From: Nymphaea colorata
Lineage: Eukaryota > Streptophyta > Magnoliopsida > Nymphaeales > Nymphaeaceae
DNA: 64,000 nucleotides
Direction of reading: 5' to 3'
Assembly (NCBI RefSeq): GCF_008831285.2
Contig: NC_045145.1
Coordinates: 2,458,723-2,522,722 of the forward strand
Of this stretch, positions 34,840 to 46,929 are shown in pieces; position 1 is the stretch's first letter, and each line of letters starts with the position of its first letter. Both the position numbers and the translations under genes were made by a program. The notes beneath the pieces are model-generated. The model did no database searches, was not told the origin of the DNA, and saw nothing but the letters and a program-made list of their open reading frames with translations.

Positions 34840-35921
34840 GGTATCGATCTTGGCATCCCACCTTCTATTGGATGTTTCCTTCCTACTTTAAAGAATGTGG
34901 GCTAGAGATAGTGGCAGCCGGAGGAATGCAATAAGTGGATAAGAATTTGGTGCATGCAATTGCCAAGCATTGGAAACCAAGGACTTCATCTTTTTGGTTT
35001 TCGTGGGGAGAAATGAGAGTATTATGCTTTGTGATCACTTGTGATCCAAATAACCAATTGGAGAAACAATTCCTCAAAAACCCAACTAAGGTTAATGCAA
35101 ATAACCTTATAGCTCACTTTACTGGGCGAAAAACGTGGCCCCTAGTGGAAAATCATGAAAGTCAAAGCATCAACCTAAAAAATCTATATGAAGAATTTGG
35201 AGCCTATGTTGAACCTTCCACTTTATCTTGAAAAAACATATGAAGAGTTAAACACTACATGATGCTTTGCATAGACAGAATGACATTTTTCACCAAAGAA
35301 ACTGACATCCTAGGTGTTCATATCGCCAAACTTTTTCAGATATGGGGACATAGCAGGACCCGACACTTGCTAGTAGCAATGACAGCGTTTGCTTTGCTTT
35401 ACTGAGGACTCACCCACTTCACCATTGGAGACTTTGACTTTGTAGAAGGATGCACATATACTTTACAATTGTGGTTCCTCAAGCACACGGGACCCCAAGT
35501 CAGTTTATTTAGAAACACTGATGGAGCATTGACAGTCTTAGAACCATACCGCTATTTGATCCAGATGTTAGACGAAAAGGAAATCATTTGAGACTTTTGT
35601 GATCGCTGCTAGAATTCACCTAGATATACTCACCATTACTATGGTCATACCACACTCTTGGACCCTTATTTGATAGTTGATTATTGTGTTGATAGATGCA
35701 TGAAACAATTATCTCAGAGACTGAAGATGGTTTCTGAGCATACCCCAATTGGAGCTATTCCCAAAGCTGACCTCAGCTCTCCTCAATGGGCAACATTAAT
35801 AATAGTAGCTCGACAAGAACGGAAGACACAGATACCCTACACTTGGTTCACAGGCCTAAGGGTAAATAAGGAGTATGCTGAGTGGTGGTATGCCAACCGA
35901 CCACCGTCCATCATTCCCTAA
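34840..35921 (+). pseudogene. Plant mobile domain (PMD)-like region of the gypsy element
   Basis: Broken frames read HAIAKHWKPRTSSFWFSWGE then MRV, resembling the PMD N-terminal block (W.P.T.TFH...GEM.V). Later LLVAMTAFALLY, DFDFVEGCTYTLQLWFLKHT and YAEWWYANRPPSIIP follow, like the middle and end of PMD. Stops interrupt it at 34932, 35229 and near 35403. PMD proteins are known both as host genes (MAIN/MAIL family) and inside retroelements, and the position directly before gag points to the latter. Confidence 0.55.
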
Positions 35922-36084
35922 AAGTTTTTGTGATCAACTTTGTACTCCTTATTTTGTCTTTAGTCATTGTCATCTTTGTTAATGTTTTCTTTCGATGTAA
36001 CATTTGAAATTCTTAAAGAAATATGAACCTTCATTTTCTTATCATTTTCTTTCAATACCTCTTCATTTTTCTGTCTCATAAGGT

Positions 36085-37362
36085 GAATACTTGAAAGCAA
36101 ACAGGATGTTTGAAAGCAAAACACAAGCTAAGCAGATTTCTTAGAAGAAGGCTTCATCTTCTCATCTCATGCCAGAAACACATGGCTTCCTAGCAATCGA
36201 GCCAGAAGGCTATCATATGTTTCGGTTGTTTATGGAGCGATTCATGAGGAAGAAAGAAAAACAAAAGGCCTTGATGGTTACTCCAAAACCAGCAACTGAA
36301 AAGCCGGCCAAATAAAAAAGAAACAATAAAAACAACCAATCTTTTCCTACGCATTGAGATGAAGACCATCTACATTCAGACTCAACAACTAGTAAGGAGA
36401 AAAAATCTGAATTGGTTCCGCTCAAAAAGAAAATGACAACAAAGAAAAGCAAGAAAGGAAAAAAATCGTAGAGAAAAGTAGTTCACCTAGCCCTATCACC
36501 AGCGAAAGTCTGGAGGAGAAGCAAAAAAAGAAAAAGAAAGCATGCCAATAAGGGCAGAAAGACAAAGAAGTACATCCCAAGCAATAGCTTGAATAGCGAA
36601 AGTTCTAAATAGAAAGTAAATGAGATCAATGGCAAGAAGAAAACGACAAAGCCAGAATTAGTAAAATCAAGTGATGACAAAAGTCCAACTAAGCACAAAT
36701 TTTATAAAATAGAGAAAAGGATTGAACTTAGAGAAAAAGGAAAATGTTCATACTTATGCGAGGATTACTACTTGGGCATTGAACGAGATGAAGACATGAA
36801 GGGCTTGCCCAAGGAGGTCATCAAATATGATGGAACCACCTGCCCATATGCTCACCTTTCAACCTTCATCAATAATTGCTACAAGATCTAGGCGAATAAC
36901 AAGGCATTGTTTCGCTACTTTCTACGAAGACTTGAAGGCATTGCAGCGCAATGGTATAAGGAAAATGTTAACCTAGTTAAACTGAAGGAATTTGATAGGT
37001 TGGTTAACATGTTTGTTGAGAAATTTGAGCAAAATGTTCTCATGCCTCCAACCATCAGTACCCTTTGTAGTTTCTGTCAGAAATAAAGAGAAAAGACTTG
37101 AGAATTCATTCAAAAATAAAGAATTCAATGCAACAAGATGAAGGATCCCATTTCTAAAACACAAGCTCTATCAGTCAAAAGGAAAAATCTTGCCCAACCC
37201 TTGAAAAGTCTCATCCACAGTGCTCCAATCAAGACATTTGTAAAGTTGATTGAACAAGCAAATTCAATAGAGAAAGGAATTGAAGAAGACGATTTTGATG
37301 GAATCATTGCAACCAAGTATAAAGAAGAGGGTAAGAAAGGAAGAAGGACACAATTGCCATAA
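36085..37362 (+). pseudogene. Ty3/gypsy gag remnant with Lys-rich leader
   Basis: A Lys/Ser-rich leader (KKKMTTKKSKKGKKS and similar) runs to about 36710. The gag core follows: GLPKEVIKYDGTTCPYAHLS, FLRRLEGIAAQWYKEN and FDRLVNMFVEKFEQN, matching the retrotransposon gag domain (YDG..DP..HL, W). Stops at 36891, 37084 and elsewhere break it. Confidence 0.75.
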
Positions 37363-37495
37363 CACTTCATAAAAAATGTCAGCACTCGAAAGGACAATGG
37401 CAACAGTTAAAAACATGACGAAGAAGCAAATCACAAAAAAAACACACAGCTGCCCAAAGGAAATAAATAAGGAATGAACAAACACCCAAGCTAGA

Positions 37496-38415
37496 GTCAT
37501 AATCGAAAGTTCACTCATTACAGACAAGCTCATGAAAAGATCCTAGAGTACTTCCTCGCCAAAGGAACTGTCACCTTGCCTAAAATTTTAAAACCTCCAA
37601 AAATGATGGGAGGTGATAAAGAAAAACTATGTAACTTTCATCAAGCCCCTAGTCATGACACCGAGGATTGTTTTGTCCTCAAAAACATTATCCAAGATTT
37701 CATCCATAAGGATCTCAAGATTGATGATGACAACATCCCTGAGATATTAAATCCATTTCTTAATCACGGGAAGGAAGCAACAGCCACGATCACCACAGGC
37801 ACTCCACTTGCGTATTATTTGCATGAGCACATCCAACCTTGTGATGGAAGCAATTTACACCAAGTCATGATGAATAAATCGAGGTAAGAAACCTCTAGAT
37901 TTTATTGGTATGATGAACAGCGAGGCAGAAAGTTCATCAAAAAAATCTGCCATAATTCCAACGACTTTTCTTTTATGAGGCGGCGATGATGAGTCGTCAA
38001 ATGACTCCTTACCTCTAAGGACTAGTCTACCACTCTTACAGAAAAGGATATCTCAAAATGGGCATGTTATGATGAAGATGCTCCTTACATCTTCATTCAA
38101 GATAATTAAGTGGCTACGCCACGTGTATTGATCGATAAAGGAAGTGGTTTAAATATTTGTTTTGATCTCACAGCCAAAGTTTTGGGATTTTGCAAAGACA
38201 AATATCGCCTTGATGATACCAAGATCTATAGAGATGACGGCCGAAGCATGAATAGCAAATGTACCCTCATCATGGATGCGATCATTGAATGCACCAGTCA
38301 TTGCATTCGATTCTACGTGGTGGATGTACCACTATCATATAACTTGCTCTTAGGACCACCTTGGATTCATGATGTACGAGGTATCCCATTCACTCTTCAT
38401 CAATGTCTCAAATGA
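37496..38415 (+). pseudogene. Ty3/gypsy nucleocapsid and protease remnant
   Basis: First comes a post-gag stretch with KLCNFHQAPSHDTEDCFVLK, a Cys/His block typical of this lineage. Then comes a frame starting at 38110 with PRVLIDKGSGLNI, where the family has D-G-G-S, and YNLLLGPPWIHD, the usual C-terminal protease block (LLGRPW). The catalytic Asp is kept, but the flanking stops make it non-functional. Confidence 0.75.
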
Positions 38416-39189
38416 AATTTTGGCTCATCGGTCATCACCTTACTCAATGAGGATCCGGTCGAGAGGTTGGTACAACCAATGCTACTTGGGCCAATTGATT
38501 CGGTGGACGTCCCAACATAAGAGCAGTGAAGGAAGGACGTTTGGAGTAATAGATGCAGAACATCCCTTGTATGCTCATTTTGTGAGAAAACCTAAAGGAT
38601 TTTAGTTACTTTTCAAAGGTGGTTGTCGTCCATTCACTGGCCTCGGAAAGATTGAAGATGGTGGCATCTTGCATCCAATCAGTATCCCCTTTTAGATGAA
38701 CATCAGAGGATTGGGATACCTTAAAGAAGTCTGAAAATGACCTTTTTAGCTAATGGTATTTGCCTTTGTTTTCAAACACTCTCATGAATTTTGTAATCTT
38801 AACTTGTACTTGTCTGGTCACATGAAGCCCCCCTATGAACTAAAAACTTTTGATATGCAATGCAAGTAATCTTTTGTTATCAATTTTAATTTTGTTCAAT
38901 TTTCCTTTATCCTCATCTTTACAGAATGTCAGAGCTCAACATGTTTCAGTTTTTTCTTTTTCTTCGAAAGTTCCCCCAAAAAGCATTTATCAAACAAGTA
39001 GTTAGTAAAATTAAACCTATGACAATACTTGAGTCAAAATTACCGGAATTTGCTCAGATTCAAAAACAAGAATATCCCTCGTTCTTAATTAATGATCCAA
39101 CTATAGAAATTAACATTGGAACCAATGAGAATCCTAAGATTCTTCAAATTGACACCAGTTTGTTAGTAGCTCAGGTTCTTATAAGCCAC

Positions 39190-39770
39190 CAAAAGTTTTT
39201 GCATAGACCTATGAAGATATGCCCAGGTTTAGACCCCTAGTTGGTTGAACATTGTTTGCCCCTTAAGTACCAATTGCAAGCCACTTAAAAAAATTGTCCA
39301 AGTTTGATGCTCAACTATAAGGGCCCGTAAAAGATGGATTACAGAACCCACTAAAGGCAAATTTATTTGTGCCATCGATTACCTCGAATGGTTGGTTAAT
39401 ATTATGGTGGTTCTCAAGAAAAATGGCAAATCTAGGTTGTGTATTGACTTTCAAAACCTGAATAAAGCCACACCAAAAGATGATTACCCACTTCCAAACA
39501 TTGATTTATTGGTAGATTGTACCATGGGCCATGCCATGTTCTCTTTTATGGATAGATATTCGAGTTACAACCAAATCAAATTAAAAGTCAATGATCAACC
39601 TAAGACTGCTTTTACCACCCGTGGGGCACTTTCTATTACATGGTAAAGCCATTTGGGTTAAAGAATGCTAAAACAACTTATCAAAGAGTTATGACCGCTA
39701 TCTTCTGCAACCAAATGCACAAAATCATGGATGCATATATCGATGACATATTAATTGAATCTAAGGAAAA
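39190..39770 (+). pseudogene. Ty3/gypsy reverse transcriptase, truncated
   Basis: It starts with CPGLDP and VEHCLPLK, then FICAIDYLEWLVNIMVVLKK, then SRLCIDFQNLNKATPKDDYP, FSFMDRYSSYNQIK and the catalytic YIDDILIESKE at about 39735-39768. Frame changes occur at 39240, near 39390 and at 39645. Homology ends abruptly at the fusion with the copia fragment. Confidence 0.8.
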
Positions 39771-40497
39771 ACCTTGAAGGACATGACCCCTTATGAACTA
39801 CTTCATAAAATTCCTTCGAGTTATAACCATATTAGAGTGTTCGGGTGTACTTGCTGCCCCTTGCTCGTTTCCAACAGGAAAAATAAAATGCAAACAAAGT
39901 GGAGGCCATGTGTATTTATTGACTACGGTCATCAACATAAAATTATACATTTGTTTTGACTCTATTGACAAAAGAACTTACATTTCTAGACATGTTACTT
40001 TCCATGATAACAGTTTTCTCTTTCAAGGATCGAGAGCTCCTCACAGTGAGCAAGAAATATCTACATGGATTCAAAAACAAACATCAATGGATTCTAAAAT
40101 AAGAGACAATCAGCCTCAAAAGGTATCACCTCCTTTATTTCAAGTATTGCCTAGTATTGTTTCAAATTGTGAAACAAGCCGCAGTCGGCCTCCATAGGCC
40201 AGCAAGATAACCACAGGGAAGAAAAATCAAAATAGTCCTTACATTTCTCCATCTGGACTTGAACCATCTTCAGTGCATGAATATTCTCAACCAGATGCTA
40301 CTAGTCAACAACTGGTCATTGACATTATCCTTCACGCTAGAGATCAAAAGCAATGTACTCACATTATGGTGACGAGATCAATGGATGGCACTAAAATCCC
40401 AAAAGTATATTATGCCAAGAAAGAATTAGACAAACATGAGCCTAGAAATCATCTTGAAGTTCTTGATCACCCAAAATGGTTCTACGCCATGACTGAG
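39771..40497 (+). mobile_element. copia fragment (integrase C-terminus to RT start)
   Basis: It encodes DMTPYELLHKIPSSYNHIRV and FGCTCCPLLVS of the integrase C-terminal region, then YISRHVTFHDNSFLF. After a Pro/Ser/Gln-rich linker it reads KVYYAKKELDKHEPRNHLEV and PKWFYAMTE, the start of RT. It corresponds to about 3730-4470 on the minus strand and is clearly the same family. Both ends are abrupt, so it is a rearranged piece and not an insertion with termini. Confidence 0.82.
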
Positions 40498-41577
40498 TTC
40501 GAACTACGGTGTTGGTGCGACTCTCTCGAGCAGGGTCTTATAGTTCGAGCTAGACTAACTTGGCTCATGAACACACCTATGGCGGGGTAGTGGGGACCTA
40601 CTGCCACAGTTTCCTAGATCTCCTCCCTCATGGTGGGGAGATCAGATCTCCAAACTGCTGACTCCACCTCTTCCCATATTCGTGGATCTAAGATTCACAG
40701 TTTATTATTCCACACAGATCTCCATAGGACAGTGAGGCAATCTCAAACATGATGATATATATATATATGCGCACACATACATACATACTTGAAGTTGCTT
40801 ATTTTTCAAATAAATACATTTTACTCAGATTTATATATATACGTTTTCTTGAAGAAAATTAAGAAGAGAAAAAAGGAAAATTACGTCTTAATGGTGAAAT
40901 GCGGTCCCGTGTAAGACATTAGCACATGGAGGGGCCTTGCTCTCATGATTTTGTAGTTAGAGATAAAATTGTATGCATATTTGTCAGTGATAAAATTTTC
41001 AGCATATATTTAGCAATTCTTTATTATAGAAACAAACAAAAGCTATTAGTAAAAGTAAAAATAAGCAATCTTACCGATTCGTACCATATACAAAAGACAA
41101 AGCTTTATGTACATACATGGGGAATTATTTTGCATTCAAAAGAAAAAAAAAGCACAGGTACATCTTTGTTCAGCATTTTGGTACAATCAGAAATTAGTTT
41201 CACGTGAAGGTTGATTGTGACGTTTTTTGAATTAATTGTCCATATCTTGTATGATGTACACAGGCATTGTCATTGATAAAGTTGCAGACATGACTGGCCC
41301 ATATTTGCCTCGAAGGGATCCAATGGTAACAGTGAACTTCTAAAATCATCCATCCTATGTGGGAAATACTTTTCAAAACTAACTTATAATCATTGGGCGT
41401 TGTTACCAACTAGCTTTAAGCTGTAATAAATTCAAATTATACCATCAAATCAATGTTTCATAAATGTAGAAGATCTCCAATGTGATTTGAAATTTTTAAA
41501 TCACAAAATCTAAATCATAAAATAGACCAGCCGGACAGCATCAGATCATCTCACAATGCAACAACTTTATCACCAAT

Positions 41578-41845
41578 ACTTCACAACAACAAATATCCCT
41601 TTTAGGAGTGGCTGAAAGCTGTTCCTAAAAGCACATGTAGTAGTTCCTAAAAGTAATTAGCAACGGTCAAATGGTTGTTCCTAAACCATTCCTCGACGGT
41701 TCCTAATTACTTTTAGGATTGGTTGTGACTTTTCCTTTTCAAGACTCAGTAGGACCAGTTTTCCATGTGTATCCCCAAAAGTTCAAAACTAGTTATATAT
41801 TAAGGTCCATAAAGGAACAGTCACGCAGGCCGTTCCTAATAGTTG
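41578..41845. mobile_element. CACTA-like terminal fragment, inverted copy
   Basis: Here the TTCACAACAACAAATATCCC terminus lies on the left, followed by GTTCCTAA motifs. It is the inverted counterpart of 10046-10275. Confidence 0.4.
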
Positions 41846-41852
41846 ATACACC

Positions 41853-41855
<3 letters not shown>

Positions 41856-41916
<61 letters not shown>

Positions 41917-41984
41917 ATATGTATACATATATATATATATTGTGTATGTGTGTGTATGTGTGTGTGTGGAGAGAGATAGAGTCA
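41856..41984. repeat. Compound (TA)n-(TG)n-(GA)n microsatellite
   Basis: TA repeats with CATATA interruptions pass into GTGTGT and then GAGAGA. This is the longest version of the compound microsatellite in the three duplicated copies. Confidence 0.88.
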
Positions 41985-42845
41985 TTAAACAAGAATATTT
42001 AAATTTATTGATCTCATATATAATCTTTATATGATTAAGAAATAGATTACAATTAATAAAGGTATGCAAAAAGAATAAAGAAAAATTAGCTTTATCACTA
42101 GCTCCATCTACATCATTTCCTCTTTTTTTCTGCCCACACTGCCCTACTTATGAGAGCCTCAACACATGAAACATTTTCATTGTCAGTGTCCCTAAAAAAA
42201 AAAGGTTCTGATAGAAGAAAAAACTATGCGACCAAAAACATTCAAACACCAAAAAATTAGACACCAAGAAATTACTTTGATAACAAAAAGGTTTAAAGAC
42301 CAAGAAGCTGCTTAAGATGAAGAAGGTTTTACACCCAAGTGCCAGATCCAATGCAACGTGTGTATATGCAAATATATGAATAAATGATGCTGATGTCATT
42401 TGTCAACAATTTAAAGACAAAATCATAGTCCTTATCACAAAATGACAAGCACAACTTCAATAAACCAACAAAGACTTTGGTAGTAACCACAACACAATAA
42501 AAAGGAAAATGCAGTGATAAAATTTGTCTACGAAGACAAATTGAAAAACAGAATTCGGATAGCTAACTAAAATTATAAAGGAATATACAATCTTGCAATG
42601 AAGGTTCAGCTTGGAGGTAAAAGATTGTGCAATCTTGTGCGTTAACTCTGTGGTTTCAGTCCCCATGAAAGATTGATAATATAATTTCTTTACTAACTAA
42701 TCAAACTTTCTTATATATCCCCATGGAAATCAGGTTGTCAATAATTAAATGCAAATGAACAAGTGTAACCCTTATCTATTCCTGAACGAATCTTGAATTC
42801 GGTCACCTTAACCATATGCCCAACAAAACCATCAAGCTGATCTAA

Positions 42846-44683
42846 CGAAAGGCAAAAAACAAAGCTCTATTCATGACAAGACTTCACCATCCATCTATGC
42901 AAATGAAGTGAAATTTAAAGAACCACTCATAGTATAAAATTTTCTCTCTCTCTCCCTCTCTCTCTTACACACAAATTACATGTTGTTTCATATCTACGTG
43001 GCTTCACCTTTTTTAGAAATTTTCCTTCCAAAAAAAAGTCTAGATCTCTAAGGAAAACTAAATATGGAAAGTAAATGTACTGTAGTTGTCCCATCACCTA
43101 CCTAAAATTGACAGTAAACGGTAAAATAAAATGAACATAAGGTCAAGGAAAACATTTAAAGAGCAGCATTGCTAATGTGTTGTAGAAAAATGCAACATGA
43201 TGCAAAAATTCAACTACAATCAAAGGCTTCCAGTCTGGTTTCAAGAGAAATCTAACTTTAGTGAAGGAAAAAATGAGAAAATACAATAAAGGAGAACAAT
43301 TAAAAGTTAAAAGAAAATGCTCAAACTCTCCACTACCTTGGAATTAGCAAAATAGGAAACCTCAAAGTAGAGTGACATCCATACCAAATTACACCTGACT
43401 TGAGAAGTGAATGGGAGCATTAAAAAAAATCGTAAAATCACATACAATGAGAAGAGCTTCAGCCAATGCAACACGACATACTTATGTAAAAACCACATAA
43501 AGATAAGTGTTAATTGTTGTGGGAAATGCCATTCACGTATCTTCTCCAAACTTGGTCACAAATTACTTTGCTGTAGGTGCACCTAAAACCATCCAGTCTA
43601 CATTGCAGTAAGTACAAACATTACAACAGGAATGGAACAGTAAATGTAAAGTGATGTCAAGATGCATCCCAATTGGCCACTCTGTCCTAATTCTGAGGTA
43701 CATGACATTGTATAATCCTTCACTGAATTATAAAGCTACAACATGCATTCATTCTACTGGTGGAATGCTGCTCTCATCAAGCATAAATCTGTGGATCAAC
43801 TTTTGACCTTTAATTCAAAGATATTTGCATTGAAGTTGCAAGTAGTTGAGATGGAGATGATTTAGCTCATGACTGGTCTATGCTAGTTCTGATCAGTCTA
43901 ATAGTTTCAATTTACAAAGATATTATGCAGGAGATTTTACTAGTTGTTTTATATTTTCATGTTCTAGGGAATTTTCATTTATAGCAATGTGACTACTTCA
44001 GTCAAGTGTTGTGATGACATCATAATATGGCCACACATTTTTGCTTAAAGTTGTCACTTTTGATCTTTTCAATTTTATGTTCTTATTATCGCAGTATTAT
44101 CCTCATGATTTTTATCTTTTTTAGTTTTTTTGCTTGAGAAACTATCATCTTTTTCTTAGGCAAAATTAAGAGCACTTAGAAAAATAGGAGATATTAGATA
44201 TTAAAAGCTATTCTACCAAGGAATTATGATTTAATATGAAAAATACTTTTGTTAATGTTTTGCTTATATCATAAGACATAACCCAGTCAGGGAAAAAAAT
44301 GAGCAAGGAGAATACTGACGGCAGTTCAACATAGCAAGTGATGCGGTCAAATGCTAGAGAAAAAGCTGGAAAGGTGAAACCATTCCTCCCTAGAACAGTT
44401 TGTTGTTTGTGTTATTGTGCTTCTGTTATGGTTTTGGAGAATCATGTTACTTCCTAAAAAATTACAACATATCAAGCCAACAGCTTTTAATCAAGCAAAA
44501 TAATGAGAAAAGAGAGTTAACAACAATACCTTGAGAAACAGGATCATGAAACTGAGAATCAAAACTAAATGGCTTTGATGTCTGTTTCCTTTTGACTTCT
44601 ATGAGACTCTGTCTAGCATCCAACTCCAAATCAAGTGAGATATAAGCCATTTGAAAAATTATCAAATCACTCTATGGTTTCAT
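42846..44683. other. Spacer between palindrome arms
   Basis: The spacer separates the inverted arm (40498-42845) from the direct arm (44684-46930). It corresponds to 7315-9140 inverted. It holds the exon-like stretch at 44530-44665. The part at about 43215-43500 differs from the matching place in block 1. Confidence 0.6.
44530..44665 (-). CDS. Exon-like open stretch, unidentified gene
   Basis: The minus strand reads AYISLDLELDARQSLIEVKR, then SFDSQFHDPVSQG, up to a good donor CAAG|GTATTG. A poly-pyrimidine/TTTTTCAAATG acceptor-like sequence precedes it. In block 1 the matching stretch (from 7331) has a stop after LELDAR and several changes. The amino-acid composition looks like real coding sequence, but I do not recognise the family and no neighbouring exon was found. 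Confidence 0.3.
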
Positions 44684-45408
44684 TGGGTATATGGTTAAGG
44701 TGATCGGATTCGAGATTCGTTCAAGAATGGATAAGGGTTACACTTGATCATTTGTATTTCATTATTGACAACCTGAGTACCATGGGGATACATAAGAAAG
44801 TTTGATTAGTTAGTAAAGAAATTCTATTATCAACCTTTCATGAGGACTGAAACCACATAGTTAATGCACAAGATCACACAATCTTTTACCTCCAAGCTGA
44901 ATCTTCGTTGCACGATTGTATATTCCTTTATAATTTCAGTTAGCTAACTGAATTTTTTTTTTCAATTTGTCTTCATAGATAAATTTTATCACTGCATTTT
45001 CCTTTTTTTTTATGTTGTGGTTACTACCAAAGACTTTGTTGGTTTATTGTAGTTGTTCATGTCATTTTGTGATAAGGACTATGATTTTGTATTTAAATTG
45101 TTGACAAATGACATTGCCATCATTTATTCATATATTTGCATATACACATGTTGCATTGTAGTTTTTTCTTCTATCAGAACCTCTTTTTTTAGGGACATTG
45201 ACAATGAAAATGTTTCATGTGTTGAGACTCTCATAAGTAGGGAAGTGTGGGCAGAAGAAAAGAGTAAATGATGTAGATGGAGCTAGTGATAAAGCTAATT
45301 TTTCTTTATTCTTTTTGTATACCTTTATTAATTGTAATCTATTTCTTAATCATATAAAGTTTATATATGAGATCAATAAATTTAAATATTCCTGTTTAAT
45401 GACTCTGT

Positions 45409-45465
45409 CTCTCTCCACGCACACACATACACATACAATATATATATACATATATATATGTGTAT
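45409..45465. repeat. Compound microsatellite, block 2 copy
   Basis: CTCTCTCC, then ACACAC, then TATATA runs in the same order as at 9987-10039. Confidence 0.8.
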
Positions 45466-45471
45466 ATACAA

Positions 45472-45745
45472 ATGGTGTATCAACTATTAGGAACAGCCTG
45501 GGTGACTGTTCCAATATGGACCTTAATATATAACCAGTTTTGAACTTTTGGGAATACATATGGAAAATTGGTGCTACTAAATCTTAAGGAACAATCGCAA
45601 CCGATCCTAAAAGTAATTAGGAGCAGTAGAAAAATGTTTTAGGAACAACCATTTGACCATTGCTAATTACTTTTAGGAACCACAACATGTGCTTTTAGGA
45701 ACAGCTTTCAGCCATTCCTAAAAGGGATATTGTTGTTGTGAAGTG
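45472..45745. mobile_element. CACTA-like terminal fragment, block 2 copy
   Basis: Right end TTGTTGTTGTGAAGTG, with four TTAGGAAC-type motifs. It has the same structure as 10046-10275. Confidence 0.4.
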
Positions 45746-46029
45746 ATGGTGATGAAGTTGCTGCATTGTGAGATGATCTAATGCTGCCCGGCTGGTCTTT
45801 TTTATGATTTAGATTTTGTGATTTAAAAATTTCAAATGACATTGGAGATATTCTACATTTATGAAACATTGATTTGATGGTATAATTTAAATTTATGATT
45901 AACATTCACAGCATAAAGCTAGTTGGTAACGACTCCTAATGATTATAAGTTAGTTTTGAAAAGTAGTTCCCACATTGGATGGATGATTTTAGAAGTTCTC
46001 TGTTACCATTGGATCCCTTCGAGGCAAAG

Positions 46030-46210
46030 TATGGGCCAGTCATGTCTGCACATTTATTAATGACAATGACTATGTACATCATACATGATATGGACAATTC
46101 ATTCAAAAAACAACACTATCAAGAGCCAGTCATTTCTGCACCTTTATTAATGACAATGACTACGTACATCATACATGATATGGACAATTCATTCAAAAAA
46201 CAGCACTATC
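46030..46210. repeat. 90-bp tandem duplication specific to block 2
   Basis: Two units, each containing GCCAGTCAT(G/T)TCTGCAC and TGATATGGACAATTCATTC, follow each other with four or five differences. Block 1 has a single, shortened version near 10630-10670. Confidence 0.85.
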
Positions 46211-46929
46211 AACCTTCACATGAAACTAAGTACTGATTGTACCAAAATACTGAACAAAGATGTACTTGTGCGTTTTTTTTTTCTTTTGAATGCAAAATAA
46301 TTCCCCATGTCTATAAACAAAGCTTTGTCTTTTGTATGTGCTATGAATCAGCAAGATAGCTTATTTTTACTTTTATTAATAGCTTTAGTTGGTTCTATAA
46401 AAAAGAATTGCTAAATATACGCTGAAAAATTCATCACCGATAAATATGCATATGATTTTATCTCTAACTAGAAAATGATGAGAGCAAGGCCCCTTCCATG
46501 TGCTAATGTCTTACACAGGACGACATTTCACCATCAATCTACATATATTTGAAATAGACTATGGGTGAGATGACACATGATTTTGATTGTGCTTAATATT
46601 GTTCAAATAAGTAACGTAATTTTCCTTTTATCTCTTCTTAATTTTCTTCATGAAAACATATATATACATATCTATTTGGGTACATGTTTGAGATTGCCTC
46701 ACTGTCCTATGGAGATCTGTATGGTATAATATGTTGTGAATCTTAGATCCACAAATATGAGAAGAGATGGAGTCAGCAGTTCGGAGATCTAGGAAGCTAT
46801 GGCAGTAGGTCCTCCACTACCCCACCATAGGAGTGTTCAAGAGCCAAGTTAGTCTATCTTGAACTATAAGACCCAGCTCGAGAGTGTCATGCTCCAAATG
46901 CAGTAGCTCGAACTCAGCTCGGTTGAAGT

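Larger units (their letters stand above)
34391..39770 (+). mobile_element. Decayed Ty3/gypsy retrotransposon with PMD-like region
   Basis: The order is a plant-mobile-domain-like region (to 35921), a Lys-rich linker, gag, a Cys/His-containing segment, aspartic protease, then reverse transcriptase, all plus strand and all broken. Protease directly before RT, with integrase not between them, is the Ty3/gypsy order. RT resembles the Tat-type lineage (PGLDP, NKATPKDDYPLP). It is truncated right after the RT motif YIDDIL at about 39740, so RNase H, integrase and the 3' LTR are absent. No LTR was found on the left. Confidence 0.8.
40498..44670 (-). repeat. Inverted copy of the start of duplication block 1
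   Basis: Read on the minus strand this repeats 7315-11620. Examples are the Asp/Glu-poor open frame with YSFIILVSYPNSVFQFVF (42457-42666, against 9373-9567), the CACTA-like fragment, the compound microsatellite, and the tract around 40500-40620 that corresponds to 11500-11620. It contains no GH3 exon. It is followed head-to-head by block 2. Confidence 0.85.

Noticed and set aside
36213-37533. Minus-strand frames rich in Phe and Leu in the gypsy gag region
   Set aside because: They are the antisense of the Lys-rich leader and gag. AAA/AAG codons read as TTT/CTT on the other strand, imitating membrane segments.
41719-41845. Possible independent hairpin gene next to the microsatellite
   Set aside because: The inverted motifs (GTTCCTAA/TTAGGAAC) are better explained as subterminal repeats of a CACTA-like fragment present in three copies.
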